From the NCBI RefSeq assembly GCF_030698145.1, contig NZ_JAUYNW010000008.1:1-37207 (forward strand): DNA of 37,207 nucleotides, given 5' to 3'. The position numbers and the translations under genes were made by a program. The notes under the pieces are model-generated. The model saw nothing but the letters and a program-made list of their open reading frames with translations, was not told the origin of the DNA and made no database searches. Origin of the DNA: Phenylobacterium sp. Its GTDB lineage: Bacteria; Pseudomonadota; Alphaproteobacteria; Caulobacterales; Caulobacteraceae. Numbering within the stretch: position 1 is the stretch's first letter; every line of letters begins with the position of its first letter. Of the stretch, positions 1 to 7,056 are shown in pieces.

Positions 1-239
1 TCGGCGGCGAACGGCGGCGGGACATAGATCACGCTGGCGTCGGCGCCGGTCTGCTGGGCCGCCTCACGCACGGTGTCGAACACCGGCAGGCCGATGTGGG
101 TGGTCCCGCCCTTACCCGGGGTGACGCCGCCGACCATCTTCGTTCCGTAGGCGATCGCCTGCTCGGAGTGGAAGGTGCCTTGGGCGCCGGTGATGCCCTG
201 GCAGATGACCCGGGTGTCCTTGCCGATCAGGATGGACAT
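1..239 (-). CDS. sucD: Succinyl-CoA ligase (ADP-forming) alpha subunit, N-terminal part
   Basis: This is the start of the CoA-binding alpha subunit of succinyl-CoA synthetase, the TCA-cycle enzyme that converts succinyl-CoA to succinate with substrate-level phosphorylation. The minus-strand reading from the ATG at 239 begins [18 protein letters not shown] and contains the CoA-binding Rossmann signature with the GGVTPGKGG and VYVPP-type segments usual for SucD. About 79 residues are inside the window and the rest lies beyond position 1. The ATG overlaps the TAA stop of sucC by one base (TAATG), so the two subunits are very probably translationally coupled, as expected for an alpha-2/beta-2 complex. 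The family assignment is secure; only the C-terminal part, including the phosphohistidine, cannot be checked here. Confidence 0.95.
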   Translation of the reverse strand, partial: MSILIGKDTRVICQGITGAQGTFHSEQAIAYGTKMVGGVTPGKGGTTHIGLPVFDTVREAAQQTGADASVIYVPPPFAA

Positions 240-1438
240 TACGCACGCTCCCGGACGGCTTTGACGATCTTCTCGGCGCCGTCGCTGAGATCGTTGGCGG
301 CGATCACGTCGAGGCCGCTCTCATTGATGATCTTCTTGCCCAGCTCGGCGTTGGTGCCTTCCAGGCGCACGACCAGGGGCACGTTCAGGCCCACCTGCTT
401 GACCGCGTTGACCACGCCGTTGGCCAGGATGTCGCAGCGGGCGATGCCGCCGAAGATGTTGACCAGGATGCCCTTCACGTTGGGATCGGCCATGATGATC
501 TTGAAGGCCGCCGTCACCTTGGGCTCGTCGGCGCCGCCGCCCACGTCCAGGAAGTTGGCCGGTTCGGCCCCGTAGAGCTTGATGATGTCCATGGTCGCCA
601 TGGCCAGGCCCGCGCCGTTGACCATGCAGCCGATCTCGCCGTCGAGGGCGATATAGGAGAGGTCGAACTTGGCGGCCTCGATCTCCTTGGGGTCCTCCTC
701 GCTCTCGTCGCGCAGGGCGACGATGTCGGGGTGGCGGAAGAGGGCGTTGCTATCGAAGCTGACCTTGGCGTCCAGGACCCGCAGGTGACCATCGCCGGTG
801 ACGATCAACGGATTGATCTCCAGCATGCTCATGTCCTTGGCCAGGAACGCCGCATAGAGCTGGCCGAGCAGGGTGGCGGCTTCCTTGGCGAGACCGCCGG
901 AGAGGCCGAGCGCCTTCGACAGGGCCCGCGCATGGTGCGGGAAGACGCCGGTGGCCGGATCGATCGAGAAGGTCACGATCTTCTCGGGGGTCGAGTGGGC
1001 GACCTCCTCGATGTCCATGCCGCCCTCGGTGGAGGCCACGACCGAGACCCGGCTCGTTTCGCGGTCGACCAGCAGCGACAGGTAGAATTCCTTGGCGATG
1101 TCCGCGCCTTCCTCGATGTAGAGGCGGTTGACCTGCTTGCCCTTGGGACCCGTCTGGTGGGTCACCAGCACCCGCCCCAGCATCTCCTGGGCGTTGGTGC
1201 GGACGTCGTCGGCCGACTTGACCACCCGGACCCCGCCCTTGGCGTCGGACCCGAGGCCTTCGAACCGCCCCTTGCCGCGCCCGCCGGCGTGGATCTGGGA
1301 CTTCACGACGAAGACCGGCCCCCCGAGGTTCTTCGCGGCCCTGACGGCGTCTTCGACGGTGAAGGCGGCGTAGCCGCGTGGAACCGCCACGCCGAACTCG
1401 GAGAGGACGGACTTGGCTTGGTGTTCGTGGATGTTCAT
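239..1438 (-). CDS. sucC: Succinyl-CoA ligase (ADP-forming) beta subunit
   Basis: The 399-residue product has the normal SucC length. It begins [20 protein letters not shown], the conserved ATP-grasp start, followed by the nucleotide-binding glycine-rich stretch around residues 50-58 ([10 protein letters not shown]). Later it has the conserved [19 protein letters not shown] and [11 protein letters not shown] segments of the C-terminal ligase domain. With SucD it forms cytosolic succinyl-CoA synthetase. The gene lies upstream of sucD and its TAA overlaps the sucD ATG. A sigma70-like promoter at 1492-1520 and a TTGC-A-GCAA inverted repeat further upstream precede it. The start at 1438 matches the family N-terminus, although no strong Shine-Dalgarno sequence is visible. 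Confidence 0.97.
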   Translation of the reverse strand: MNIHEHQAKSVLSEFGVAVPRGYAAFTVEDAVRAAKNLGGPVFVVKSQIHAGGRGKGRFEGLGSDAKGGVRVVKSADDVRTNAQEMLGRVLVTHQTGPKGKQVNRLYIEEGADIAKEFYLSLLVDRETSRVSVVASTEGGMDIEEVAHSTPEKIVTFSIDPATGVFPHHARALSKALGLSGGLAKEAATLLGQLYAAFLAKDMSMLEINPLIVTGDGHLRVLDAKVSFDSNALFRHPDIVALRDESEEDPKEIEAAKFDLSYIALDGEIGCMVNGAGLAMATMDIIKLYGAEPANFLDVGGGADEPKVTAAFKIIMADPNVKGILVNIFGGIARCDILANGVVNAVKQVGLNVPLVVRLEGTNAELGKKIINESGLDVIAANDLSDGAEKIVKAVRERA

Positions 1439-1491
1439 GAGGCCGCGAAAATGCGTGATCTGGAGGCTCGCCCGTGCGGCGAGTGGCCGGG

Positions 1492-1520
1492 GTTATAGGC
1501 GCCGAGCCCCCCTGTGGCAA
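1492..1520 (-). promoter_or_regulatory. Predicted sigma70-type promoter of sucCD
   Basis: On the minus strand a -35-like TTGCCA (1515-1520) is followed after exactly 17 bases by a -10-like TATAAC (1492-1497). This is about 55 bases upstream of the sucC ATG. Both hexamers are close to consensus and the spacing is optimal. This was found by eye only and no transcription start is known. Confidence 0.5.
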
Positions 1521-1543
1521 CCGCGCCACGGGAAGAAAAGCCG

Positions 1544-1556
1544 CATTGCAGCAATG
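1544..1556. promoter_or_regulatory. Inverted repeat upstream of sucC promoter (possible operator)
   Basis: CATTGC-A-GCAATG is a perfect 6-bp inverted repeat around one base. It is centred about 32 bases upstream of the predicted sucC -35 element, where activators often bind. The core TTGC-N-GCAA recurs in the mdh promoter at 6570-6588. The binding protein is unknown. Confidence 0.35.
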
Positions 1557-1592
1557 ACCTGAGCGGGGTCGCCACCGCTGTTTAATTCGCCA

Positions 1593-2111
1593 TCAGGCGA
1601 AAAACACGGCCCACAGAATCCGCCCCGGCAGGAAGGCCAGCCCGCCCGCCAGGAACATGCCGCCCACATACATGCCGGTCATCGCGCCGCGATGGGCGCG
1701 GACATTATGGCGGCGCGCCGCGTAGAGCGCCGCGGGCAGGGCGATGATCACCCAACCGGAGATGGCGTGGATGAAACTGAAGGCGCCATGGTTCACCTCG
1801 CGGATGAACAGCGAGCTGACAGCCGTGGTCGCCATGGTCGCCGCCCAGGTCCAGCCCAGGGTCCGGTGCGGCAGGGTCCCCTTGGGGCCCAGCAGCAGCA
1901 CGCCGCCGATCAGGAAGGTGACGATCGCCGCGGCCAGGTGGACCTTGATCTGCGGCGCGGCGGCGGCGAGGGGCGCGAAGTCCGGCGCCCGCAGACCAAG
2001 GGCTGGTCCGGCGGCCCCGACAGCGGCGGTGGCGGCGGCGAGGGCGGCGGCGAGGGCGAGGCTGATTACGGGCAGGTGGCGATTTGCGGCGAGGCGCGAC
2101 GTTGCGGGCAT
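1593..2111 (-). CDS. DUF2306 family membrane protein
   Basis: A polytopic inner-membrane protein of about 172 residues with four to five hydrophobic helices. It has the spaced histidine pattern of DUF2306 proteins: a KVHLAAA helix, LPHRTLGW, FIHAISGW and RAHRGAMTG. The histidines at helix ends could bind a cofactor, but the family function is not established. I place the start at the ATG at 2111 because AGGAG lies eight bases upstream; a longer in-frame start at 2153 has no such site. It is divergent from the LytTR regulator at 2269, and a second DUF2306 gene lies on the other side of that regulator, so the three may form one regulated unit. A short hairpin (1586-1601) overlaps its stop codon. 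Confidence 0.75.
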   Translation of the reverse strand: MPATSRLAANRHLPVISLALAAALAAATAAVGAAGPALGLRAPDFAPLAAAAPQIKVHLAAAIVTFLIGGVLLLGPKGTLPHRTLGWTWAATMATTAVSSLFIREVNHGAFSFIHAISGWVIIALPAALYAARRHNVRAHRGAMTGMYVGGMFLAGGLAFLPGRILWAVFFA

Positions 2112-2268
2112 CTGAAGGGCTCCTGGGAGGTGGGCGCCGCCTTGGTGGCGCACCCGCCGACGGGTCGCATCCGGCCCTGCATGAGCCGCCGCGCGGACTA
2201 CGCGGACGGCCGCGCCCCGCCGTTCGCGCTTCGCCAGTCGCCGCGCTGCTTCTCACCGGCCTGCAATC

Positions 2269-3054
2269 ATGATCTCAAGGGCCATGGCCGAGGGGCGCAC
2301 GCTTAAGGGATTCAACTGGGGCGCCTATAGCGACCTTAAGAGCTGGGCGCGCGGCCTCACGGTCTCGGCCGCGGCAGGGACGTTCCTGGCCCTGTCCGGG
2401 GCGTTCGGCACCGACGAGATGACGCTGCCGATGCGCTTCGTCTACTGGATCGCCCTGATGTTGCTGGGGACCATCTGGGGCGGCACGGTCGCCAATTTCG
2501 TCTTCGGCCCGCAAGCGCAGGCCGGCCACGTCGTCCTCAGGGTCCTGGTCACGACCCTGGCGATCAGCGGACCGTTCACCGGCGTTGTGTGGCTGGCCAA
2601 TCGCCTCTTCATGGGCCAGCGGATCGGACTCTATGAGAGCGCCTACCTCTTCCTGATCGTCGCGCTGATCTCGCTGGTGATGACGACGATCAACCTGCTG
2701 GTGGAACGTCGAAGCCTGCCGGCGGCGGAGCCGCTGGCCCCGCCCCGGTTCTTGGAACGCCTGCCGCTGAAGCTGCGCGGCGCCGAGGTCTGGGCGGTGG
2801 AGTCCGAGGATCACTATCTGCGCCTGCACACCTCCAAGGGCCAGGACCTGATCCTGCTGCGCCTGGCCGACGCGGTGGCCGAGCTGGAGGGGATCGAGGG
2901 AACCCAGGTCCATCGCTCCTGGTGGGTGGCCCGCGACGCGATCGCCGACGCCAAGCGCGGCGACGGACGCGCAACCCTGACGCTCAAGGACGGCTGCGAG
3001 GTGCCGGTCAGCCGAACCTACGCCAGGATCATCCGCGAAAAGGGCTGGATCTAG
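2269..3054 (+). CDS. Membrane-anchored LytTR-family DNA-binding regulator
   Basis: The 261-residue protein has about four predicted membrane helices in its first half (roughly residues 29-48, 56-80, 87-108 and 122-142). A C-terminal LytTR DNA-binding domain follows (about 160-260), recognisable by VWAVESEDHYLRLHT, the VHRSWWVARDAI segment and the final VPVSRTYARIIRE. LytTR domains bind direct repeats at promoters; the membrane part replaces the usual response-regulator receiver domain, so the signal is probably sensed at the membrane. It is flanked by two DUF2306 genes, one divergent and one convergent. Its last 26 bases overlap the 3' end of the convergent gene. The start could also be the ATG at 2284; neither start has a good ribosome-binding site. 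Confidence 0.85.
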   Translation: MISRAMAEGRTLKGFNWGAYSDLKSWARGLTVSAAAGTFLALSGAFGTDEMTLPMRFVYWIALMLLGTIWGGTVANFVFGPQAQAGHVVLRVLVTTLAISGPFTGVVWLANRLFMGQRIGLYESAYLFLIVALISLVMTTINLLVERRSLPAAEPLAPPRFLERLPLKLRGAEVWAVESEDHYLRLHTSKGQDLILLRLADAVAELEGIEGTQVHRSWWVARDAIADAKRGDGRATLTLKDGCEVPVSRTYARIIREKGWI

Positions 3055-3670
3055 GTCGGCGCGTCGCCAGGAAGATCTCCGCCGCGATCAGGTTCGGGAC
3101 CCAGCAGAGGAACGAGATCGCCCGGTAGGTGTCGTCGTAGCCGAAGGGCGAGAGGAACGCGAAGGGCAGGTAGAGCCGCAGGGTCACCGCCGCCAGGGTC
3201 AGGGCGAAGCCGCGGATCATCCAGCGTTCGTGGTCGACGAAGCGCCGCGCCTTGGCGTGCCGCCAGGCCTGGACGACGGTGAACAGCCAGGCCGCCGCCA
3301 GCAAGCCGAAGCCCGCCGTGGAAATCGGGCCGGTCTGGGCGCCGAACGCCAGGATCAGTCCGGCCATCCCGGCGACCAGGCAGCAGACCACGTAGAGCGT
3401 GCCGATGCGGCGGTGCAGGGACGGTCTCGCGCGGCGCAACGCCGGCATGAACTGGAAGGGCCCGAGGATCAGGGCCGTGGCCGCGAACCCGGCATGGACC
3501 GTCAGCACCCCGTATTTCGTGAAGCTGTTGGCCAGGATCGGCGGGGCCAGCCCGAAATCGCCAGGGATCAGATACCTGTACGACATGAGGCCGATGAGCA
3601 TCGATGAGATCAGCAAGGTCCAGAGACCCCATCCGATCCGGGACGCTCTTGGCTCGTCCATGCTGGTCAT
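3029..3670 (-). CDS. DUF2306 family membrane protein
   Basis: A second DUF2306 protein, about 213 residues from the ATG at 3670; an upstream ATG at 3700 would add ten residues. It has six to seven hydrophobic segments and the family's histidine/arginine landmarks: VHAGFAATALILGP, PSLHRRIGTLY and DHERWMIRGFALT. It resembles the protein at 1593-2111 in the order of these motifs but is clearly diverged. It is convergent with the LytTR gene and its TGA lies 26 bases inside that gene's 3' end, so the two 3' mRNA ends overlap. Function is not known. The neighbourhood suggests it acts with, or is controlled by, the membrane LytTR protein, but this is inference. Confidence 0.75.
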   Translation of the reverse strand: MTSMDEPRASRIGWGLWTLLISSMLIGLMSYRYLIPGDFGLAPPILANSFTKYGVLTVHAGFAATALILGPFQFMPALRRARPSLHRRIGTLYVVCCLVAGMAGLILAFGAQTGPISTAGFGLLAAAWLFTVVQAWRHAKARRFVDHERWMIRGFALTLAAVTLRLYLPFAFLSPFGYDDTYRAISFLCWVPNLIAAEIFLATRRPRSSPFRG

Positions 3671-3748
3671 GCTTGATCCCGCCCCGATGCTTGGCGGCAT
3701 TTGAGCCCCAGCGGCGGCGCGGTGACGAGTTACATTTTCGTATGAGTG

Positions 3749-4288
3749 CTAAGCATTCCTGCGCGCCTGCCACTGCTCGCGGGTCTGGCCCCAGACATCG
3801 ACGCTGTCGTTCAGGGGCGGTGGCAGCACCGCGTGGCGCAGGATCGTCGAGCCCAGCCGCCGGGCGACGTTCTGGGAATTGACGTTGCCGGGGTCGATGC
3901 AGTGGATCACCTCGGTCCAGCCGAGCTGGTCGAAGGCCCAGTCGATGGCCGCAGTGGCGCCCTCAGGCGCATAGCCCTTGCCCCAGTGCTCGCGTGCGAT
4001 CCCCCAGCCGACCTCGGTCCCCGGCCAGCCATCGGGCGACCAGGGGCCCAGCCGGCCGACCCAGGCCCCGCTGGCCTTCTCCACCACCGAGAACATGCTG
4101 AAGCCGGCCACGGTCCAGGCGCCGGTCATGGTGCACATGCCACGCCAGGCCACGGGGCGGGGCTGGGCGCCGCCGAGGAAGCGGCCGGCCTCCTCGTCGG
4201 CGACGAAGGCCGCCCAGGCGTCGAAGTCCTCGGCGATGGGAGGGCGCAGGATCAGCCGTGCGGTCTCGAGGGTCGGGCCCAGGCTCAT
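3749..4288 (-). CDS. GNAT family N-acetyltransferase (RimJ/RimL type)
   Basis: About 179 residues starting MSLGPTLETARLILRPPIAEDF, the typical opening of RimJ/RimL-like GNAT acetyltransferases, with the ETxRLxLR strand at residues 8-14. The acetyl-CoA-binding motif is seen in EVGWGIAREHWGKGYAPEGATAA, with the R/Q-x-x-G-x-G/A equivalent (EHWGKGYA), and the C-terminal part has NVNSQNVARRLGS. Substrate cannot be predicted; members acetylate ribosomal proteins, small amines or antibiotics. The ATG at 4288 was chosen because GGAGA lies about nine bases upstream and because the longer start would add an unusual arginine-rich extension. Confidence 0.85.
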   Translation of the reverse strand: MSLGPTLETARLILRPPIAEDFDAWAAFVADEEAGRFLGGAQPRPVAWRGMCTMTGAWTVAGFSMFSVVEKASGAWVGRLGPWSPDGWPGTEVGWGIAREHWGKGYAPEGATAAIDWAFDQLGWTEVIHCIDPGNVNSQNVARRLGSTILRHAVLPPPLNDSVDVWGQTREQWQARRNA

Positions 4289-4417
4289 GGCGGCGGTCTC
4301 CGGTTGGACTGCACGGCGAGTAGCCGCCAAGCGCCGACGCGGCAACCGCCCTGGCGCGGTTCAGCGACCGTTCAGCCGCCGGGTGCGTTCTGATGGAATG
4401 AGATGGGAAGCCCGTGC

Positions 4418-5134
4418 ATGACCTTCGATGATGAGGAAGAACGTCCGCTGGTCTGGGACGCGATCCAGGGTCCGCCGAGGCCCAAGCCGCGCCTTGGCGG
4501 CAAGGCCCTGGCCGGCGGGGTGGCGATCGCCTGTGTGCTGGGGCTTGGCCTGGGCCTGGCCGCCAGGCCCGACCTGATCAGCCGCGCCGAGAAGCCGGCG
4601 GCGATGCAGCCGCGTCCGGGGACCGCCGAGGGCCAGATCGACATCGTCATGGCCGATCCGCGGCCCGTGCCGCCGGTCCGCAAGAGCGCACCACTGGAGA
4701 CCATGTCGCCCGACCTCATCCAGGCCGCGCCAAAGCCACCGCCGCCCCTCCCCGTCGTGGACCCTGAGGCGCCTAGGCAGACCCCGCCCCGGGCCGCGCC
4801 CGACGCCGGCGTGGACGCCAGTGTCCGCGCGCCGGACCCGGCCCGCGTCGTACGTCCCAGCTTCGACTGCCGCCGGGCGCGCTCCCCGGCCGAGGACATG
4901 ATCTGCGCCGATCCGGACCTGGCCGCCGCTGACCGGCGGCTGGCGCGCGCCTTCCAGCGGGCCCTACAAGCGGGCACGCCGTACGACCTGCTGCGCGCCG
5001 AGCAGGACGACTGGCTGGAGATCCGGGAGGACGCTGCGCGGCGATCGAGCCGAGCCGTGGCGGCCGTCTACGGCCAGCGGATCGCGGAACTGGACGCCAT
5101 GGCCGATGACGCCGGCCGCGACTGGGAGAACTAG
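4418..5134 (+). CDS. Membrane-anchored protein with lysozyme-inhibitor LprI-like (DUF1311) domain
   Basis: About 238 residues. An acidic N-terminal tail is followed by one transmembrane segment (about 32-49), a long proline/alanine-rich linker (about 80-145), and a C-terminal LprI/DUF1311-like domain (about 148-230). The domain has the paired cysteines C151 and C163 in SFDCRRA..EDMICADPDL, followed by ADRRLARAFQ and an EQDDWLEIRE segment. Such domains sit in the periplasm and some members inhibit lysozyme; whether this one does is unknown. The ATG at 4418 has GGGAAG seven bases upstream; an alternative start at 4403 is possible. Its TAG overlaps the end of the small convergent gene that follows. 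Confidence 0.75.
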   Translation: MTFDDEEERPLVWDAIQGPPRPKPRLGGKALAGGVAIACVLGLGLGLAARPDLISRAEKPAAMQPRPGTAEGQIDIVMADPRPVPPVRKSAPLETMSPDLIQAAPKPPPPLPVVDPEAPRQTPPRAAPDAGVDASVRAPDPARVVRPSFDCRRARSPAEDMICADPDLAAADRRLARAFQRALQAGTPYDLLRAEQDDWLEIREDAARRSSRAVAAVYGQRIAELDAMADDAGRDWEN

Positions 5135-5378
5135 GGCTTCACCCGGCGATAGGTCTGCACCAGGTCGCGGGCGACCCCGCCCTGCGTCATGCGCAGGGTG
5201 ATGACCAGGCCGTCCGGCTCCTGGCGGACCAGGCTCATGCCCTCTCCGTCCCACGCCCCGGCCAGCCAGGCGGCGTCGGCGGCGCGGCGGCCGCGGGGCC
5301 GGCGGTCAGGGCCAGATACAGAAGGGCCGGCGCCGCGAAACGCGCGCCGGCCTTCAGCATCTCGAAGAATATCGTCAC
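5131..5378 (-). pseudogene. Small secreted protein gene with a frameshift
   Basis: A GTG at 5378 preceded by GGGAGG five bases upstream opens a frame beginning VTIFFEMLKAGARF, then a hydrophobic stretch and AGPAAAA, a convincing signal peptide. That frame then runs into a TGA at 5235. The -1 frame carries ADAAWLAGAWDGEG and MSLVRQEPDGLVITLRM before TAG at 5131-5133, which looks like a natural mature domain. Restoring one base in the GC-rich tract near 5279-5290 would join them as ...AAAAPADAAWLAG. The gene is therefore either truly broken or has a one-base sequencing error. The WLAGxWxGEG opening recalls small secreted lipocalin-like proteins, but no function can be assigned. Confidence 0.6.
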
Positions 5379-5400
5379 GGCGGCCTCCCGGTCCGGGGCC

Positions 5401-5452
5401 TAGACCATTTTCCGCCGAAGTGGCCGCCGGTTCGGCGAAGAAAATGGTCTAG
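5401..5452. repeat. Palindromic intergenic repeat (REP-like)
   Basis: A long imperfect hairpin. The outer arms are TAGACCATTTTC and GAAAATGGTCTA, the inner arms CGCCGAA and TTCGGCG, and the loop is around GAAGTGGCCGCCGGTTC. That core is a variant of the GAAGTGGATACCGGTTC core of a palindromic element common in alphaproteobacterial intergenic regions; the second copy, at 16349-16396, has the canonical core. It lies between the 3' ends of mdh and the small secreted gene. Confidence 0.7.
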
Positions 5453-5470
5453 ATTCAAGGAGGCCTGAGC

Positions 5471-5498
5471 AAAATCCGATCCAATCAGATCGGATTTT
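5471..5498 (-). terminator. Bidirectional hairpin terminator downstream of mdh
   Basis: AAAATCCGATC and GATCGGATTTT form a perfect 11-bp stem around a six-base loop, about 30 bases beyond the mdh stop. The A/T-rich base of the stem supplies the U-run in either direction. It probably ends the mdh transcript. Confidence 0.6.
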
Positions 5499-5529
5499 GA
5501 TCGGGGGCCGGACCGGGGCCACGGGAAGC

Positions 5530-6516
5530 TTAGCCCAGCATGTCTTTGACGGTCTCGCGCTCGCCGACCAGTTCGTCGTTGGTGATCGCGATCTTGCTCT
5601 TGGCGAAGTCGTCCATCTCGTAGCTGGTGAGGACGTCGTAGCCGGTGGCGGTGGTCTTCACCGGCATGCCGGCCCAGACGCCGTCGGCGAAGCCGTAGCG
5701 GCCCTGGCTCTCGACGGCGACGGAGTGGACCGCGCCGACGGTGGTCAGGTCACGGACGTGGTCGACCAGGGCGTTGGCCGCCGAGGCCGCCGACGACAGG
5801 CCGCGCGCCTCGATGATCGCCGCGCCGCGCTTGCCGACGGTGGGCAGGTACTCGTTCTGCAGCCAGGCGTCGTCGCCGATCACCTCGGCGGCCGGCTTGC
5901 CGCCGATCTTGGCGTGGGTGAAGTCGGCGAACATGGTCGGGCTGTGGTTGCCGTAGATGAACAGCTCGCTGACCTCGGTGATCGCCACGCCGGCCTTCTT
6001 GGCGAGCTGGGCGCGGCCGCGGTTCTCGTCCAGGCGCACCATGGCGGTGAAGCGGTCCTTCGGCAGGCGCTTGGCCTGGCTGGCGGCGATCATGATGTTG
6101 GTGTTGCAGGGGTTTCCCACCACCGCGACGCGGGCGTCATCGGCGGCCACGGCGTCGATGGCCTGGCCCTGGGCGATGAAGATCTTGCCGTTGTCCTTCA
6201 GCAGGTCGGCGCGTTCCATGCCCGGGCCGCGCGGCTTGGAACCGACCAGCAGGGCCCAGTTCACGTCCTTGAACGCCACATTGGCGTCGCCGGTCAGGAC
6301 CATGTCCTGGAGCAGCGGGAAGGCGCAGTCCTCCAGCTCCATGGCCACGCCCTTCAGCGCCTTCTGGGGACCTTCAACAGGGATTTCCAGGAGTTGCAGG
6401 ATCAGCGGCTGGTCCTTCCCGAACATTTCGCCCGAGGCGATGCGGAAGAGGAGGGCGTAACCGATGTTGCCGGCGGCGCCCGTGACCGCGACGCGGATCG
6501 GCTTCTTCATGGTCAT
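5530..6516 (-). CDS. mdh: Malate dehydrogenase (cytosolic-type MDH)
   Basis: NAD-dependent malate dehydrogenase, oxidising malate to oxaloacetate. The start is [21 protein letters not shown] with the dinucleotide-binding glycines TGAAGNIG. The substrate and catalytic segments [37 protein letters not shown] and YGNHSPTMF (catalytic histidine) are all present. At about 328 residues it fits the eukaryote-cytosol-like group (type 2) rather than the LDH-like, roughly 320-residue enzyme that I recall from Caulobacter. The ATG at 6516 has GGGA seven bases upstream; the ATG at 6510 would also serve. A promoter at 6555-6583 carries an inverted repeat similar to that upstream of sucC, which supports a TCA-cycle role. 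Confidence 0.95.
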   Translation of the reverse strand: MTMKKPIRVAVTGAAGNIGYALLFRIASGEMFGKDQPLILQLLEIPVEGPQKALKGVAMELEDCAFPLLQDMVLTGDANVAFKDVNWALLVGSKPRGPGMERADLLKDNGKIFIAQGQAIDAVAADDARVAVVGNPCNTNIMIAASQAKRLPKDRFTAMVRLDENRGRAQLAKKAGVAITEVSELFIYGNHSPTMFADFTHAKIGGKPAAEVIGDDAWLQNEYLPTVGKRGAAIIEARGLSSAASAANALVDHVRDLTTVGAVHSVAVESQGRYGFADGVWAGMPVKTTATGYDVLTSYEMDDFAKSKIAITNDELVGERETVKDMLG

Positions 6517-6554
6517 GGAAATGTCCCGTGTTTTGCGGTGCGAAATTCGCGGGC

Positions 6555-6583
6555 GGTCTAGCCCCCATATGGCCTTGCGGCAA
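6555..6583 (-). promoter_or_regulatory. Predicted promoter of mdh
   Basis: On the minus strand TTGCCG (6578-6583) and TAGACC (6555-6560) are separated by 17 bases. Read as a Caulobacter housekeeping promoter, TTGCCGC and GCTAGACC are separated by 14 bases, also acceptable. The -35 element sits inside the perfect inverted repeat at 6570-6588. Assigned by eye. Confidence 0.45.
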
Positions 6584-6588
6584 GGCCA
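6570..6588. promoter_or_regulatory. Perfect inverted repeat over the mdh -35 element (possible operator)
   Basis: TGGCCTTGC-G-GCAAGGCCA has 9-bp perfect arms around one base and overlaps the predicted mdh -35 element. Its core TTGC-N-GCAA is the same as that upstream of sucC (1544-1556). A regulator binding here would probably block or modulate mdh transcription; it could also act on the divergent HIT gene. Confidence 0.45.
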
Positions 6589-6648
6589 AGTGACAGGGGG
6601 CGACCCCGCCGCTACCAAGGCGGCGTCGGATCATGGGAGGGCGCGGCG

Positions 6649-7056
6649 ATGTTTCAGGTGGATTCGGCGTTCCTCGCCACGTCCCACGTCCTGGGCGACC
6701 TGGGGCTCAGCCAGGTGCGGCTGCACGACGACGCCCGCTATCCCTGGATCCTGCTGATCCCTCGCGTCGAGGCCGCGCGCGAGCTGGAGGACCTGTCGCG
6801 GACGGACCTGGCGATCCTGACCGACGAGGTCCTGGCCGCCGGCCGGGCGGTCCGCGCCTTGGGGGTCCAGGTCGAAAAGCTGAACGTCGCGGCGCTCGGC
6901 AATGTCACGCCGCAGCTCCATGTGCATGTGGTGGGCCGCCGGGTCGGCGACGCCGCCTGGCCGAACCCGGTCTGGGCCCGAGGCGATACCGAGCCCTATG
7001 GGGCCGAGCCCCTGGCGCGGACCCTCGCCGCAGCGAAGGCGGCGCTCGGCCTCTAG
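6649..7056 (+). CDS. HIT family protein
   Basis: A 135-residue histidine-triad family protein, a predicted nucleotide hydrolase or transferase of the cytosol. It begins MFQVDSAFLATSHVLGDLGL. The active-site region reads TPQLHVHVVGRR (residues 88-98) with H91 and H93, preceded by KLNVAALGN. The first histidine of the canonical H-x-H-x-H triad is replaced by Q89. A downstream AWPNPVW segment follows, an arrangement I associate with an alphaproteobacterial HIT subgroup. The ATG at 6649 has GGGAGG eight bases upstream. It is divergent from mdh, and its stop overlaps the 3' end of the convergent secreted-protein gene by four bases. Confidence 0.88.
   Translation: MFQVDSAFLATSHVLGDLGLSQVRLHDDARYPWILLIPRVEAARELEDLSRTDLAILTDEVLAAGRAVRALGVQVEKLNVAALGNVTPQLHVHVVGRRVGDAAWPNPVWARGDTEPYGAEPLARTLAAAKAALGL

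Noticed and set aside
5497..6561. 354-codon frame antisense to mdh
   Set aside because: The mdh reading on the other strand has all catalytic motifs; this frame is a compositional mirror.
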